64,000 nt of DNA from Streptomyces daqingensis (lineage in GTDB: Bacteria; Actinomycetota; Actinomycetes; Streptomycetales; Streptomycetaceae): positions 1-64,000 of the forward strand of contig NZ_BMMP01000018.1 of the NCBI RefSeq assembly GCF_014645895.1, read 5' to 3'. The notes beneath the pieces were generated by a model. That model saw nothing but the letters and a program-made list of their open reading frames with translations, was not told the DNA's origin and searched no databases. This document shows, in pieces, positions 41,498 to 50,720 of this stretch. The position numbers and the translations under genes are program-made. Positions within the stretch are counted from its first letter, which is position 1. Each line of letters starts with the position of its first letter.

Positions 41498-41609
41498 GGG
41501 CTCATCGTAACGATTCCCGGTCGCCGGTCCCGATGTTCGTCCCATGATGCGGACGGAAGCGTCTCGGATGGCGATTCGTCCTGTTCTGTCCGGCACGTTC
41601 GGCACGCGT

Positions 41610-42035
41610 TCAGGACGCGCCGGCGATCTCGACGTCCTCTTCCGTGACGACGCCGTCCACGATGCGGAACGAACGGAAGGAGAACGGGCCCTCGTCGTTT
41701 CCGCACTCCGCGGTGGAGACCAGGACGTAGTGGGCGCCGGGCTCGTTGGCGTACGTGATGTCGGTGCGGGAGGGGTAGGCCTCGGTGGCCGTGTGCGAGT
41801 GGTAGATCACGACGGGCTCCTCGTCCCTGTCGTCCATCTCGCGGTAGAGGCGCAGCAGATCGGCGGAGTCGAACTCGTAGAACGTGGGCGAGCGCGCCGC
41901 GTTCAGCATCGGGATGAAGCGCTCGGGCCGGTCCGTGCCCGCCGGTCCCGCGATGACCCCGCACGCCTCGTCGGGGTGGTCCTTGCGGGCGTGGGCGACG
42001 ATCTTGTCGTGCAGCTCCTTGGTGATGGTCAGCAT
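41610..42035 (-). CDS. mec: JAMM/MPN+ metalloprotease Mec (M67)
   Basis: This 141-residue zinc protease releases cysteine from the CysO-cysteine adduct. The JAMM signature is complete: Glu23, and HSHTATEAYPSRTD with His79, His81, Ser89 and Asp92. The length and gene order mec-cysO-cysM equal those of mycobacteria. No clear ribosome site precedes the ATG. Beside a CysO with a C-terminal tail it may additionally act as a processing protease, as JAMM proteins do in some other sulfur-carrier systems. Confidence 0.92.
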   Translation of the reverse strand: MLTITKELHDKIVAHARKDHPDEACGVIAGPAGTDRPERFIPMLNAARSPTFYEFDSADLLRLYREMDDRDEEPVVIYHSHTATEAYPSRTDITYANEPGAHYVLVSTAECGNDEGPFSFRSFRIVDGVVTEEDVEIAGAS

Positions 42036-42097
42036 GCCGGGAAGGATATGCGGCCTCTGTCCGCCGCGCCGCAGGCGGTGGGGCGGGGGCGCACGGT

Positions 42098-42125
42098 CCC
42101 GCGCCGGACGGGCGCCCGGCGCGGG
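42098..42125 (-). terminator. Terminator of the amino-acid permease gene
   Basis: A 10-bp stem CCCGCGCCGG/CCGGCGCGGG with 8-nt loop lies 58 nt downstream of the permease stop and upstream of mec. Confidence 0.68.
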
Positions 42126-42182
42126 CCCTGCCTCGCCGCGGCGGGTGCGGGGACGTGCGCCGCACCCACGTGACGGGCCTCG

Positions 42183-43634
42183 TCAGCGGGGCGGTCCGCC
42201 CTCGAACGTGTCCGGATTGCGGGCCTTGATCGTGAAGTACGCGACGGCGAGGCCGGCCGCCCACACCGGCGCCCCGTAGAGCGACACCCGGGCGTCCGGG
42301 TCGAAGCCCATGAGCACGACGACCAGCCCGATGAAGCCCAGCGCCACGAAGCCGGCGTACGGGGCGAAGGGCGCTTTGAACGTCGACTCGGGGAGCCTTC
42401 CCTGATCGGCCGCCCGGCGGTAGCGCAGGTGCGAGGCGAGGATCATGACCCACGCCCACATGCCGGAGATGGTGGCGAAGGAGACGACGTAGTCGAAGGC
42501 CTTGGACGGCCACTGGTAGTTGATCCACACGCCCGCCGTCATGAGCGCCGCGGAGAACGTCGTGCCCAGCAGCGGCAGCCCGTTGGCCGTCAGTCTGGTG
42601 AAGGCCTTCGGTCCCTGGCCGTTCAGCGCGAGGTCGCGCAGCATGCGGCCGGTGGAGTACATCCCGGAGTTGCAGGACGAGAGGGCGGCCGTCAGCACGA
42701 CGAAGTTGACGATGGCCGCCCCGGCCGGGAGCCCGATCCTGGCGAACGCCGCGACGAACGGGCTCGTGCCCGGTTCGAAGGCCGTCCAGGAGACGACGGA
42801 GAGGATGACCGTGAGCGCACCGATGTAGAACAGCGCGATCCGCCACGGCACGGTGTTGACCGCCCGCGGCAGGGACTTCGCGGGATTCACCGACTCCCCC
42901 GCCGTGACGCCGACGAGTTCGACGGCGAGGAACGAGAACATCACGATCTGAAGGGTCATCAGGGTGCCGCCGAGACCCTTCGGGAAGAAGCCGCCGTCGG
43001 CCCAGAGATGGGTCACGGACGCCGTCTCCCCGGCGTCGGAGAAGCCGAGGGTGAGGACGCCGGCCCCGATGAGGATCATGCCGAGGATGGCGGTGACCTT
43101 GATCATCGAAAACCAGAACTCCAGCTCCCCGAAGAGCTTCACCGAGATCAGGTTCGCGCCGTACAGCACGAGCGTGAAGACGAGGGCGGACACCCATTGG
43201 GGGACGGCCGGCCACCAGTACTGCACGTACGTGGCGGCGGCGGTCACCTCGGTGATGCCGGTGACGACCCAGAACAGCCAGTAGGTCCAGCCGGTGACGA
43301 AGCCGAAGAAAGGGCCGAGGAACTCGCGCGCGTACTCGGAGAACGACCCCGAGACCGGGCGGTACATGAGGAGTTCGCCCAGCGCCCGCATGATGAAGTA
43401 GATGACGGCGCCCGCCAGCGCGTAGGCGAGGATCAGGCTGGGGCCCGCCTTGGTGATGGCCTTTCCGGCGCCGAGGAAGAGCCCCGTGCCGATCGCGCCG
43501 CCGATGGCGATCATCTGGATCTGCCGGCTGCCGAGCCCGCGCCGGTAGCCCTCCTCCGGAGGTGCGGAGCCGGTGAGTGTCCCGGTGCCGCCGCCCGTCG
43601 GAGCGCCGTGGCCGGAGACCTGCTCAGAGGTCAT
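42183..43634 (-). CDS. Amino-acid permease (APC superfamily, GabP/AnsP type)
   Basis: This 483-residue permease has twelve predicted helices. The APC signature near the start (IQMIAIGGAIGTGLFLGAGK, about 38-57) and GELLMYRPVSGSFSEYAREF (about 87-106) mark it as an amino-acid:proton symporter of the AAT family (AnsP, GabP, ProY, AroP relatives). GGAGAAAGG precedes the ATG at 43634. The substrate is not determinable by eye. It stands alone with terminator hairpin downstream. Confidence 0.9.
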   Translation of the reverse strand: MTSEQVSGHGAPTGGGTGTLTGSAPPEEGYRRGLGSRQIQMIAIGGAIGTGLFLGAGKAITKAGPSLILAYALAGAVIYFIMRALGELLMYRPVSGSFSEYAREFLGPFFGFVTGWTYWLFWVVTGITEVTAAATYVQYWWPAVPQWVSALVFTLVLYGANLISVKLFGELEFWFSMIKVTAILGMILIGAGVLTLGFSDAGETASVTHLWADGGFFPKGLGGTLMTLQIVMFSFLAVELVGVTAGESVNPAKSLPRAVNTVPWRIALFYIGALTVILSVVSWTAFEPGTSPFVAAFARIGLPAGAAIVNFVVLTAALSSCNSGMYSTGRMLRDLALNGQGPKAFTRLTANGLPLLGTTFSAALMTAGVWINYQWPSKAFDYVVSFATISGMWAWVMILASHLRYRRAADQGRLPESTFKAPFAPYAGFVALGFIGLVVVLMGFDPDARVSLYGAPVWAAGLAVAYFTIKARNPDTFEGGPPR

Positions 43635-44089
43635 GTGTCGCGCCTTTCTCCATACCGGCCCGGGCGTCCCGGACCGGCCCCGATGCCCCGCCGCGGGAGC
43701 CGTGCGCACGCCTGCGGCCGGCCGGCCCGGCGCTGCCGCCGCGGTGGGGCGGCGCCGCGGCGGCAGTACGCGGATCCGCCGGCGGGTCTCACACCTGCCT
43801 CAGACGGAATCAGCCCGTACCGGAACAACCGGGGCCATCATCGGGGACGGCGCGGCCCTGCCGCGTGTCCGCCGCCGGGTCTGCCGGCCCCTCCCAGCGG
43901 ACGGAGCAGCGGAACCGGACGGTGAGGGGTGCGGCGGTTCGGGGCGCGACGGCAGGAGGTCGGCCTTACGCGGTGGGGCGGCACCGGGGGCGCGGGCGGC
44001 TGGGACGGGCGGGAGGCGGCGGGCGCGGCGCGGACTGGCGGCCGGCGTCCCGGCCCCGCGCCGTCGGACGCCCTGACATACCGCTCCCG
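43635..44089. other. Intergenic region upstream of the permease
   Basis: About 455 bp without a supported gene. A 12-bp inverted repeat CTGCCGCCGCGG/CCGCGGCGGCAG (43733-43744 with 43755-43766) lies about 100 bp upstream of the permease and could act in its leader or end DUF2017 transcription; the rest shows nothing recognisable. Confidence 0.45.
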
Positions 44090-44716
44090 TCAGGGAAGCA
44101 GCGTCTCCACGAGCGTCTCCTGCAGGCCGCCGAGCCAGAGGTAGGCCATGACCATGGGCTTGCGCGGGTCCTCGTCCGGCAGCGAGTAGAGCTCGTTGCT
44201 CTCCTCGTCGTCCGTCACTTCGAGACGCGCACCGATGGCCAGGCGGAGGTCGTTGAGCGCGCCCAGCCACTGGCGCGACTCCTCCGGCTTCAGGGTGAGC
44301 ACCGCACCGGCGGCGCCCTTCCCCGCCCCGGAGGGTCCAGAGGGAAGGTCGGGTGTCAGGGCGTCCAGCCCCCGGACGACGGCCAGGCCGTCCTCGCGCT
44401 TGCGCGCGCGCAGGTCGTTCTCGGTGAACCGGCGGAACTCGGCGGCGGCGCGGCGCTCTTCGTCGCTCTCCGTCCGCGCGCCCGGCCCGCCGCCGTAGGC
44501 GTCCGGGAAGAGGCGGGCGAGGGCGGGGTCGGTGGGCGGCTCCGTGGGGCCGTCGGCGAGCAGCGCCGCGAACGGGTCCTCGGTATCTGCGGGCTCCTCG
44601 CCCGGACCGATCAGCTCCAGGAGCTGGACGGCGAGACTGCGCAGAATGGAGATCTCGATCTCGTCCAGCGCGATGGCGGCCCCGCCGTCGCCGGTGGACT
44701 CGAAGTGGCCCGCCAT
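44090..44716 (-). CDS. DUF2017 family protein
   Basis: This 208-residue cytosolic protein matches DUF2017, almost always encoded immediately downstream of clpS in actinobacteria. Its start overlaps the clpS stop (ATGA). The N-terminal helix (ALDEIEISILRSLAVQLLEL, about 16-35) and C-terminal helix (MVMAYLWLGGLQETLVETLL) are conserved; residues 45-85 are acidic and variable, and a GPSGAGKGAAGA loop near 128 superficially resembles a P-loop but is not one. Function unknown; the tight pairing suggests a link to ClpS/ClpCP proteolysis. Confidence 0.83.
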   Translation of the reverse strand: MAGHFESTGDGGAAIALDEIEISILRSLAVQLLELIGPGEEPADTEDPFAALLADGPTEPPTDPALARLFPDAYGGGPGARTESDEERRAAAEFRRFTENDLRARKREDGLAVVRGLDALTPDLPSGPSGAGKGAAGAVLTLKPEESRQWLGALNDLRLAIGARLEVTDDEESNELYSLPDEDPRKPMVMAYLWLGGLQETLVETLLP

Positions 44717-45027
44717 CAGCGGTCCTGCTGGAGAGTCGCCCACAGCCCGTAGCCGTGCATCGCCTGCACGTCGCGCTCCATCTCTTCGCGGCTGCCGGTG
44801 GATACGACAGCCCGGCCCTTGTGGTGGACGTCCATCATCAGCTTCTTCGCCTTCTCCTTGGGATAGCCGAAGTAGCTCTGGAAGACGTAGGTCACGTAGC
44901 TCATGAGGTTCACGGGATCGTTGTGCACGATCGTCGCCCAGGGCAGATCCGGCTCCGGGACCTCGGCGGGTTTCTCGGCCGACTCGGGCAGTTCGATCTC
45001 GGCGGGGGCGACACTCACAGGTCCCAT
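44716..45027 (-). CDS. clpS: ATP-dependent Clp protease adaptor ClpS
   Basis: This 103-residue N-end-rule adaptor delivers substrates with bulky N-terminal residues to the ClpCP protease. The core WATIVHNDPVNLMSYVTYVF (about 30-49) includes the Asn-Asp-Pro motif of the substrate pocket, with Met42. His residues at VHHKGRAVVSTG (near 67) are conserved. The N-terminal 28 residues are acidic and flexible. GTG at codon 4 is an alternative start. It heads an operon with DUF2017 and is divergent from pncB. Confidence 0.93.
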   Translation of the reverse strand: MGPVSVAPAEIELPESAEKPAEVPEPDLPWATIVHNDPVNLMSYVTYVFQSYFGYPKEKAKKLMMDVHHKGRAVVSTGSREEMERDVQAMHGYGLWATLQQDR

Positions 45028-45152
45028 GCTGCCACTCAGGGGCGTCAGGTGGCCAAACGACCCGGACTCGATATCGTCAAAGTGACGAGATGTGCGGTAC
45101 GCTCGGACGTGCCCCGCCCCTCCCAGGGGGCTCGCCGATGCGAGGAGTTCAA

Positions 45153-46481
45153 GTGACCATGGCCGACAGGGGACTGCCGGTGGCCGTGCCGTCGACGGCT
45201 CTCTTCACCGACCAGTACGAACTCACCATGCTCCAAGCCGCGTTGCGCGGCGGGACCGCCGAACGGCAGTGCGTCTTCGAGGTGTTCGCACGCCGGCTTC
45301 CGGAGGGCCGCCGCTACGGGGTGGTCGCCGGAACCGGCCGGGTCCTGGACGCGGTGGAGAACTTCTCCTTCGACGAGAAGGTGCTCGACTTCCTCCGGCA
45401 GCGCGGCATCGTCGACGGGCCCACGCTGCATTGGCTCTCCTCCTACCGCTTCAGGGGCGACATCCACGGCTACCCGGAGGGCGAGGTCTACTTCCCCGGC
45501 TCCCCCGTGATGCGGGTCCAGGGCACCTTCGCGGAGTGCGTGCTGCTGGAGACGGTGATCCTCTCGATCCTCAACCACGACTCCGCGGTCGCCGCCGCGG
45601 CGTCCCGGATGGCGGTCGCGGCGGGCGGGCGTCCACTGGTGGAGATGGGGGCGCGGCGCACGCACGAGCTGGCCGCGGTCGCCGCCTCCCGGGCCGCCTA
45701 CGTCGGCGGCTTCACCTCGACCTCCGACCTCGCCGCCGGGTTCCGCTATGACATCCCCACCGTCGGCACCAGCGCGCACTCCTTCACCCTGCTCCACGAC
45801 AGCGAGCGCGGGGCCTTCACCGCGCAGGTCGACTCCCTGGGCAGCGACACCACGCTGCTCGTCGACACGTACGACGTCACAGAAGCCGTGCGCGCCGCGG
45901 TCGACGTCGCGGGACCGGGCCTCGGCGCCGTCCGCATCGACTCCGGCGACCTGCTGCTGCTCGCGCACCGCGTCCGCCACCAGCTCGACGAACTCGGCGC
46001 GACGCAGACGAAGATCGTGGTCACCAGCGATCTCGACGAGTACGCCATCGCCTCGCTGGCCGCCGCGCCCGTCGACGCCTACGGCGTCGGCACCCAGCTC
46101 GTCACCGGCAGCGGCCACCCCACGGCCTCGATGGTCTACAAGCTCGTCGCCCGCGCGGACTCCGACGCGCCCGGCGCACCGCTGCGCCCCGTCGCGAAGA
46201 AGTCCATGGGCGGCAAGACCTCGCCGGGCGGCGCCAAATGGGCGGCGCGCCAGCTGGACGAGGACGGCGTCGCGATGGCCGAGGTGGTCGGCACGGGCGA
46301 GGTGCCGGAGGAGCTGGCGGACCGTCTGCTCCAGGTGGAGCTCGTCCGCGGCGGCAAGGTCGTCGCGAGGGAAGGGCTCGACGCCGTCCGCGGCCGCCAC
46401 AAGGAGGCGCTGGCCGGACTGCCGATGTCGGCGATGCAACTCTCGCGCGGGGAGCCGGTGTTGCCGACGGAGTACGTCTGA
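45153..46481 (+). CDS. pncB: Nicotinate phosphoribosyltransferase
   Basis: This 442-residue enzyme converts nicotinic acid and PRPP to nicotinate mononucleotide in NAD salvage. Family features are FTDQYELTMLQAAL near the N-terminus, VEMGARRTHELAAVAASRAA with the phosphorylatable His region (near 163), GGFTSTSDLAA, GTSAHSFTLLH (near 208) and VRIDSGDLLLLA (near 265). The GTG at 45153 is five nt from GAGGAG and is preferred over ATG 45138 or 45159. The nicotinamidase gene follows 126 bp downstream on the same strand, so the two steps are linked. Confidence 0.93.
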   Translation: MTMADRGLPVAVPSTALFTDQYELTMLQAALRGGTAERQCVFEVFARRLPEGRRYGVVAGTGRVLDAVENFSFDEKVLDFLRQRGIVDGPTLHWLSSYRFRGDIHGYPEGEVYFPGSPVMRVQGTFAECVLLETVILSILNHDSAVAAAASRMAVAAGGRPLVEMGARRTHELAAVAASRAAYVGGFTSTSDLAAGFRYDIPTVGTSAHSFTLLHDSERGAFTAQVDSLGSDTTLLVDTYDVTEAVRAAVDVAGPGLGAVRIDSGDLLLLAHRVRHQLDELGATQTKIVVTSDLDEYAIASLAAAPVDAYGVGTQLVTGSGHPTASMVYKLVARADSDAPGAPLRPVAKKSMGGKTSPGGAKWAARQLDEDGVAMAEVVGTGEVPEELADRLLQVELVRGGKVVAREGLDAVRGRHKEALAGLPMSAMQLSRGEPVLPTEYV

Positions 46482-46607
46482 CGCACCGGGCGCCGGTGTT
46501 ACGCGGGTGACATCGTGTGCGTGGGACCTCCCGCGAAGGCCGCGCAGTCCATAGGGTCGGGCCCGACCGACGTTCCCCGACCGCCCAGACCCCCGAAAGG
46601 CATCGAC

Positions 46608-47201
46608 ATGCACCGGGCACTGATCGTCGTAGACGTGCAGAACGACTTCTGCGAAGGCGGAAGCCTCGAGGTCAAGGGCGGTGCGGACGTGGCGGCAGCC
46701 ATCACCGACCTGATCGGCGACGCTTCCACGGGCTACGACCACGTCGTGGCGACCCGCGACCACCACATCGAGCCGGGCGACCACTTCTCGGACAACCCCG
46801 ACTTCGAGCACTCCTGGCCGCCGCACTGCGTCGCCGGAACCGAGGGCATCGGCTTCCACCCCAATTTCGCCCCCGCGGTGGCCGCCGGCTCGATCGACGC
46901 GGTCTTCAGCAAGGGCGCCTACACCGCCGCCTACAGCGGCTTCGAGGGCGAGGACGAGCACGGTGTCCCGCTCGCCGAGTGGCTGCGGCAGCGCGACGTG
47001 CGGGAGGTCGACGTCGTGGGCGTGGCCACCGACCACTGCGTGCGCGCGACCGCCCTCGACGCCGCCTCGGAGGGCTTCAGCACGCGCGTGCTGCTGGGGC
47101 TCACCGCGGGCGTCGCCCCGGGAACCACGCAGCACGCCATCGAACAGCTGCGCGACGCCGGTGTGGATCTGACCGGCACGCCGGTGCTGGCCGACGGCTG
47201 A
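46608..47201 (+). CDS. pncA: Nicotinamidase
   Basis: This 197-residue amidohydrolase makes nicotinate from nicotinamide. The catalytic triad Asp9 (VVDVQNDF), Lys102 (FSKGAY) and Cys144 (ATDHCVRATA) and the metal ligands Asp51, His53 and His59 (TRDHHIEPGDHF) are all present. GAAAGG precedes the ATG. It follows pncB and ends at a good terminator. Confidence 0.94.
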   Translation: MHRALIVVDVQNDFCEGGSLEVKGGADVAAAITDLIGDASTGYDHVVATRDHHIEPGDHFSDNPDFEHSWPPHCVAGTEGIGFHPNFAPAVAAGSIDAVFSKGAYTAAYSGFEGEDEHGVPLAEWLRQRDVREVDVVGVATDHCVRATALDAASEGFSTRVLLGLTAGVAPGTTQHAIEQLRDAGVDLTGTPVLADG

Positions 47202-47221
47202 GCGGGCGCCCGCGCACGCCT

Positions 47222-47246
47222 GAGCCCCCGCTGCGCGCGGGGGCTC
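47222..47246 (+). terminator. Terminator of pncB-pncA
   Basis: A perfect 10-bp stem GAGCCCCCGC/GCGGGGGCTC with TGCGC loop, 20 nt after pncA. Confidence 0.85.
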
Positions 47247-47363
47247 CTGACGCGAGGGGTGCGGCTGAAGCGCCGGGCCGGCGCCTGGGGGCCGCGTGAG
47301 CCCGTGGGCCGGGAGGGGCCGGGAGAGGCGGGAGAGGCGGGCCCGGCGGCCCGGGAGGGCGCC

Positions 47364-47897
47364 CTACCCCGTGCGGACCCGGTGCGAGGGATGCAGCAGG
47401 GACTCGATCGGGTGCCACGCCTCGCGGTCGTCGCCGGGCGTCATGCGCCAGACCAGGCCGTCGGGGTGGTGCAGCACCGCTGTGATCTCGTCCGCGGTGG
47501 GCGGCTCCGCGTTGCCGCGGAGGTAGACCGACCGCATGCCCAGGTTCCGCAGCCTGGTCAGGGCACGAGCGCGGTTGAACGAGTGGACCAGCACACGGAC
47601 GCGCGACTCGTCGCCGTACGGCCGCGCCGAGACGGCTCGCACCGTGTGCGGCTCGTCGGCATGCGCCGACCAGCGGCGGCCCCGGCGCTCCAGCCCGTCG
47701 TAGGCGCCGCCAGCGCGGCCCTGGCGCACAGCACCCGGCCCGGGCGCACGGTCGTCGGCGACCGCCTCCCGGCCCGCGTGCGGAGCCTCCCCCGTGACCG
47801 GTTCAGGCTGCCTGTGCAGCCGCTGAACCGGTACCGGCAACGTCAGCGCGACGATCACGCTTCCGTCCGGCAGCTGGACGAATCCGCCTCCAGCCAT
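47364..47897 (-). CDS. Hypothetical protein
   Basis: This 177-residue protein is not assigned to a family. The N-terminus (MAGGGFVQLPDGSVIVALTL) is followed by a variable middle rich in Arg and Gly (30-95) and a well-ordered-looking C-terminal half (ESRVRVLVHSFNRARALTRL; PPTADEITAVLHHPDGLVWR). The predicted C-terminal part is alpha/beta, soluble and acidic-basic mixed, with no signal peptide. ATG 47897 or GTG 47909 could be the start. It resembles a conserved streptomycete gene located beside the M6 protease gene, but no function can be given. Confidence 0.6.
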   Translation of the reverse strand: MAGGGFVQLPDGSVIVALTLPVPVQRLHRQPEPVTGEAPHAGREAVADDRAPGPGAVRQGRAGGAYDGLERRGRRWSAHADEPHTVRAVSARPYGDESRVRVLVHSFNRARALTRLRNLGMRSVYLRGNAEPPTADEITAVLHHPDGLVWRMTPGDDREAWHPIESLLHPSHRVRTG

Positions 47898-47967
47898 GAT
47901 CAACAACACCCCCGCGAGAACTGTTCCGGTGGACCTCCGCGAAGGTCCGTCACGTGCATCTAAACGC

Positions 47968-48004
47968 GATCGGCCGTCGCCCGCCAGGGGGGCAACGGCC
48001 GATC
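47968..48004 (-). terminator. Terminator of the M6 protease gene
   Basis: A 15-bp stem with one mismatch (47968-47982 with 47990-48004), 26 nt past the protease stop. Confidence 0.75.
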
Positions 48005-48029
48005 ATGTTTTGACCTGCAACGATGCAAA

Positions 48030-50417
48030 TTAATTTGTGGAAGGTCTCACCTGAAGGGTGATCGTCTTACCCGAGCGGGACTGCTTGAGGATCTTGACCT
48101 GGGTGTTGGTGTCCGGCACCTTCACCCCGGCCGTCGGGTTGGACTTGTACCAGTACGTCCCCTTGTGGTCGTCGAAGACCGGAACGCCCCTCTTGCCCTT
48201 GACCTTCACGGCTTCGCCGTCGTTGTGGAGAGTGATCCCCTTCGAGGCGAATTTGCTGAACGGGGAGTCGTAGGCCTGCATGCGGTTCCGCAGCGGCGTG
48301 CCGTCCGACCACTTCTCCGGCTTGGCGTGGGCGTCCACCGGGAGGATCAGCCCCTCGCCGGGGTGCGCGGAGACGTTGTTGTCCAGCTGAGAGGTGTCCC
48401 AGAGCCAGAGCAGCAGCCCCTTCTCGTAGGCGTAGCGCTCGACCCAGTCGGGTCGCGTGGAGGCCCAACCGAAGTTGTACGGCCCGTACTTCAGCGCCTT
48501 GTCGTACGAGGAGTGGTTGCGGTTCTCGGCGAGGTAGAACTGCGCGTACGGCTTCGTGAAGGACTCTCCGATGCGCGAGAAGCCCTTCGTGGCCCAGCCG
48601 TTGTCGTCGTCGCCCTCGGCGCCGTCCTCGAAGATCTTCTCACCGTCTGCGGTGATGCTGATCGCGTCCGCGGCGAAGCCCTTCTGGGCCACCCCACCGT
48701 CCGTCAGATAACGGAAGCGAACATCAATCTTCTTCCCTGCGAACTCGTCGAGCGGGTACGAGAGATCGAGGTACGACTCCGACACCCCGGAGAGCGCAGG
48801 CTGGTCGCTGCCGTCCCGCGGGATGGGCTTGCCGTCGGCCGTTCCGTCGATCGGCGTCCACGTCTCGCCGCCGTCCTCGGAGACCTCGGTGTAGAGGAAG
48901 TCGTAGTTCTCCTCGATGTCCCACCAGCCCTGAAGGTCCAGCGACGCCTTGGACTTGCCGGTCAGGTCGACGCTGCGGCTGAGCGTGTTGCGCAGGTCGT
49001 CGCCGCTGCCGCTCCACCACTGCTTCTCGCCCTCGGCGGGCTTCGTGATGGTGGTGGTGACGTCCTTCTCGGGCAACTCGACTATGACGGCCTGCTTGTT
49101 CTTCGTCTGGTACGAGTGAGTGCCCAGCTTGTGCGTGGACTTGGTGGCGGCCTTCGCCTTGCCGTAGTCCAGCCAGCCCATCTGCAGCTTGTCCCAGGCG
49201 TTCATGTCGCCGGCGGAGTCGCCGATGGCGTCCTTGCCCTTGTTCAGCCAGGAGCCCACGGACATGATCGACCAGAAGCCGACCGAGTTCTCGCCCCCAC
49301 CAGTGGTGTCGTAGTGGTCGGGCAGGCCCAGGTCGTGGCCGTACTCGTGGACGAAGACGCCCAGTCCGCCGTTCTCGGGCTGCGCGGTGTAGTCGCCGAC
49401 CCACACGCCGGTGTCGCCGATCTCGGTGCCGCCGGCCTTGTTCTGCTCCGGACCGGTCTTGCCCGCGTCGCTGCCGTACGCGTACCAGCGGTGCGCCCAG
49501 ATGGCGTTCTCACCCTCGGCACCGCCGCCGGCCGACTCGTCCTCGCCCGCGTGGACGAACTGGAAGTGGTCGATGTAGCCGTCCGACTCGTCGAAGTTGC
49601 CGTCCTCGTCGTAGTCGTAGCGGTCCCACTTGTCGTACTCGGCGAGCTGAGCGGCGATCTCCTCGTCGGTCTTGCCGTCGGCCTTCTGGTCCTCGACCCA
49701 CTGGTTCACGCCGTCGCGGACGGCGTCCCACACGGTCGGGCAGTTGCTGTCGCCGCAGTAGTTGGAGCCGTAGCGCGCCTCGTTGTAGTCGACCTTGACC
49801 CAGTCGGAGACGGCGCCCTCGACGGAGTAGCGGCCGGAGGACTGCTTCTCGTAGTAGCTCTTGACCGAGTCCTCGGTCTTGTCCGAGAAGTAGAGGTCCT
49901 GGAAGTGCTTCTGGTCGAAGTCCTTCTTCCAGTACGTCGAGTTGTCGTCCTCGCGCTTCGGCGCCGGGATCTTGTTGTGGACGGGACCGGGGTCGCCGCC
50001 GTACTTCTCGTCGACCTTGTCGCCGAACTCGAGGAGGATGGTGAAGATCCTGTCGGTCTTCTCGCGCCCCAGCTCGACGTACTTGCCGCTGTCGAGCTTC
50101 GCGACCTTGGATCCCTTGCGGTCCACCAACTTGGCGTCGCCGCTGGCGACTTGCTCAAGGGCGGCCTGGCGCTGAGCCTGCTGCTCCGCGTCGAAGGGGC
50201 CCTTCAGGTTGTCCTCGCTGTGCCCGGCCTTGCGCTGGCCCGGCGTGCCGGGCTGCAGAAGCCCGGACTGCATTGCGGGATGTGCGGACGCCTGCGGCGC
50301 GTCGGCCGGCTGGGCCTGGGCCGCACTCGCGGGTATGAGTGCGGTCGCGCCTATCGCGGCGACTGCCGTCGCCAGCGTGGCTGCTCTCGATCTCTTGGAT
50401 CGCCGTCTGCCGTTCAC
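48030..50417 (-). CDS. Secreted M6 (immune inhibitor A type) metalloprotease
   Basis: This 795-residue secreted zinc endopeptidase has a signal peptide (about residues 1-35, basic RRRSKRSR then AATLATAVAAIGATALIPAS and AQA). A propeptide region follows, then the catalytic domain with HEYGHD (357-362, gluzincin/metzincin-like HExxH) and MSVGSW Met-turn. An upstream Ca-binding-like DYDEDGNFDESDGYID occurs near 275-290. The C-terminal half holds beta-sandwich domains of the MAM/immune-inhibitor-A type. The GTG at 50417 follows GGGAGGG, making it better than the ATG at 50465. Substrates are extracellular proteins. Confidence 0.9.
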   Translation of the reverse strand: MNGRRRSKRSRAATLATAVAAIGATALIPASAAQAQPADAPQASAHPAMQSGLLQPGTPGQRKAGHSEDNLKGPFDAEQQAQRQAALEQVASGDAKLVDRKGSKVAKLDSGKYVELGREKTDRIFTILLEFGDKVDEKYGGDPGPVHNKIPAPKREDDNSTYWKKDFDQKHFQDLYFSDKTEDSVKSYYEKQSSGRYSVEGAVSDWVKVDYNEARYGSNYCGDSNCPTVWDAVRDGVNQWVEDQKADGKTDEEIAAQLAEYDKWDRYDYDEDGNFDESDGYIDHFQFVHAGEDESAGGGAEGENAIWAHRWYAYGSDAGKTGPEQNKAGGTEIGDTGVWVGDYTAQPENGGLGVFVHEYGHDLGLPDHYDTTGGGENSVGFWSIMSVGSWLNKGKDAIGDSAGDMNAWDKLQMGWLDYGKAKAATKSTHKLGTHSYQTKNKQAVIVELPEKDVTTTITKPAEGEKQWWSGSGDDLRNTLSRSVDLTGKSKASLDLQGWWDIEENYDFLYTEVSEDGGETWTPIDGTADGKPIPRDGSDQPALSGVSESYLDLSYPLDEFAGKKIDVRFRYLTDGGVAQKGFAADAISITADGEKIFEDGAEGDDDNGWATKGFSRIGESFTKPYAQFYLAENRNHSSYDKALKYGPYNFGWASTRPDWVERYAYEKGLLLWLWDTSQLDNNVSAHPGEGLILPVDAHAKPEKWSDGTPLRNRMQAYDSPFSKFASKGITLHNDGEAVKVKGKRGVPVFDDHKGTYWYKSNPTAGVKVPDTNTQVKILKQSRSGKTITLQVRPSTN

Positions 50418-50720
50418 CTCTGCGGTGCCCTCCCCTGTGGAGTGATGTGACAGGAGGTATTTCATAGCAGCAGAGGGAGAAAAGACAGACCCTGATGCAC
50501 AGATTCGTCCCGCTCGACCAAGTACCCCCGCTTGTCCATCAGTTGGGACGGCCCGAACCCCGTGCGACTGTGCGCCCCCTGTGCAACGCCGACGTGGCCG
50601 GGCTCACGCTTACCGTTGGGTGTGCCCGGGCATCCCGGTCGTAGAGTCTTACGAGAGCCTTCAGCGCCGGATCGATCGACCGGCCCACCCCCGATATGTC
50701 TCCCGAGGACGGATCACGCC
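50418..50720. other. Divergent promoter region, M6 protease / membrane protein
   Basis: About 300 bp. It contains the purine-rich ribosome site of the protease and an AT-richer stretch (50460-50500) but no gene or recognised operator. Confidence 0.45.

Noticed and set aside
44330..44380. P-loop in the DUF2017 protein (GPSGAGKGAAGA)
   Set aside because: It lacks the hydrophobic strand before and the Thr/Ser after Lys and any Walker B partner, and lies in a variable loop.
48165..50450. 761-codon plus-strand frame opposite the M6 protease
   Set aside because: Composed of Val/Leu/Arg/Asp from reverse complement of acidic codons; no ribosome site and no domain.
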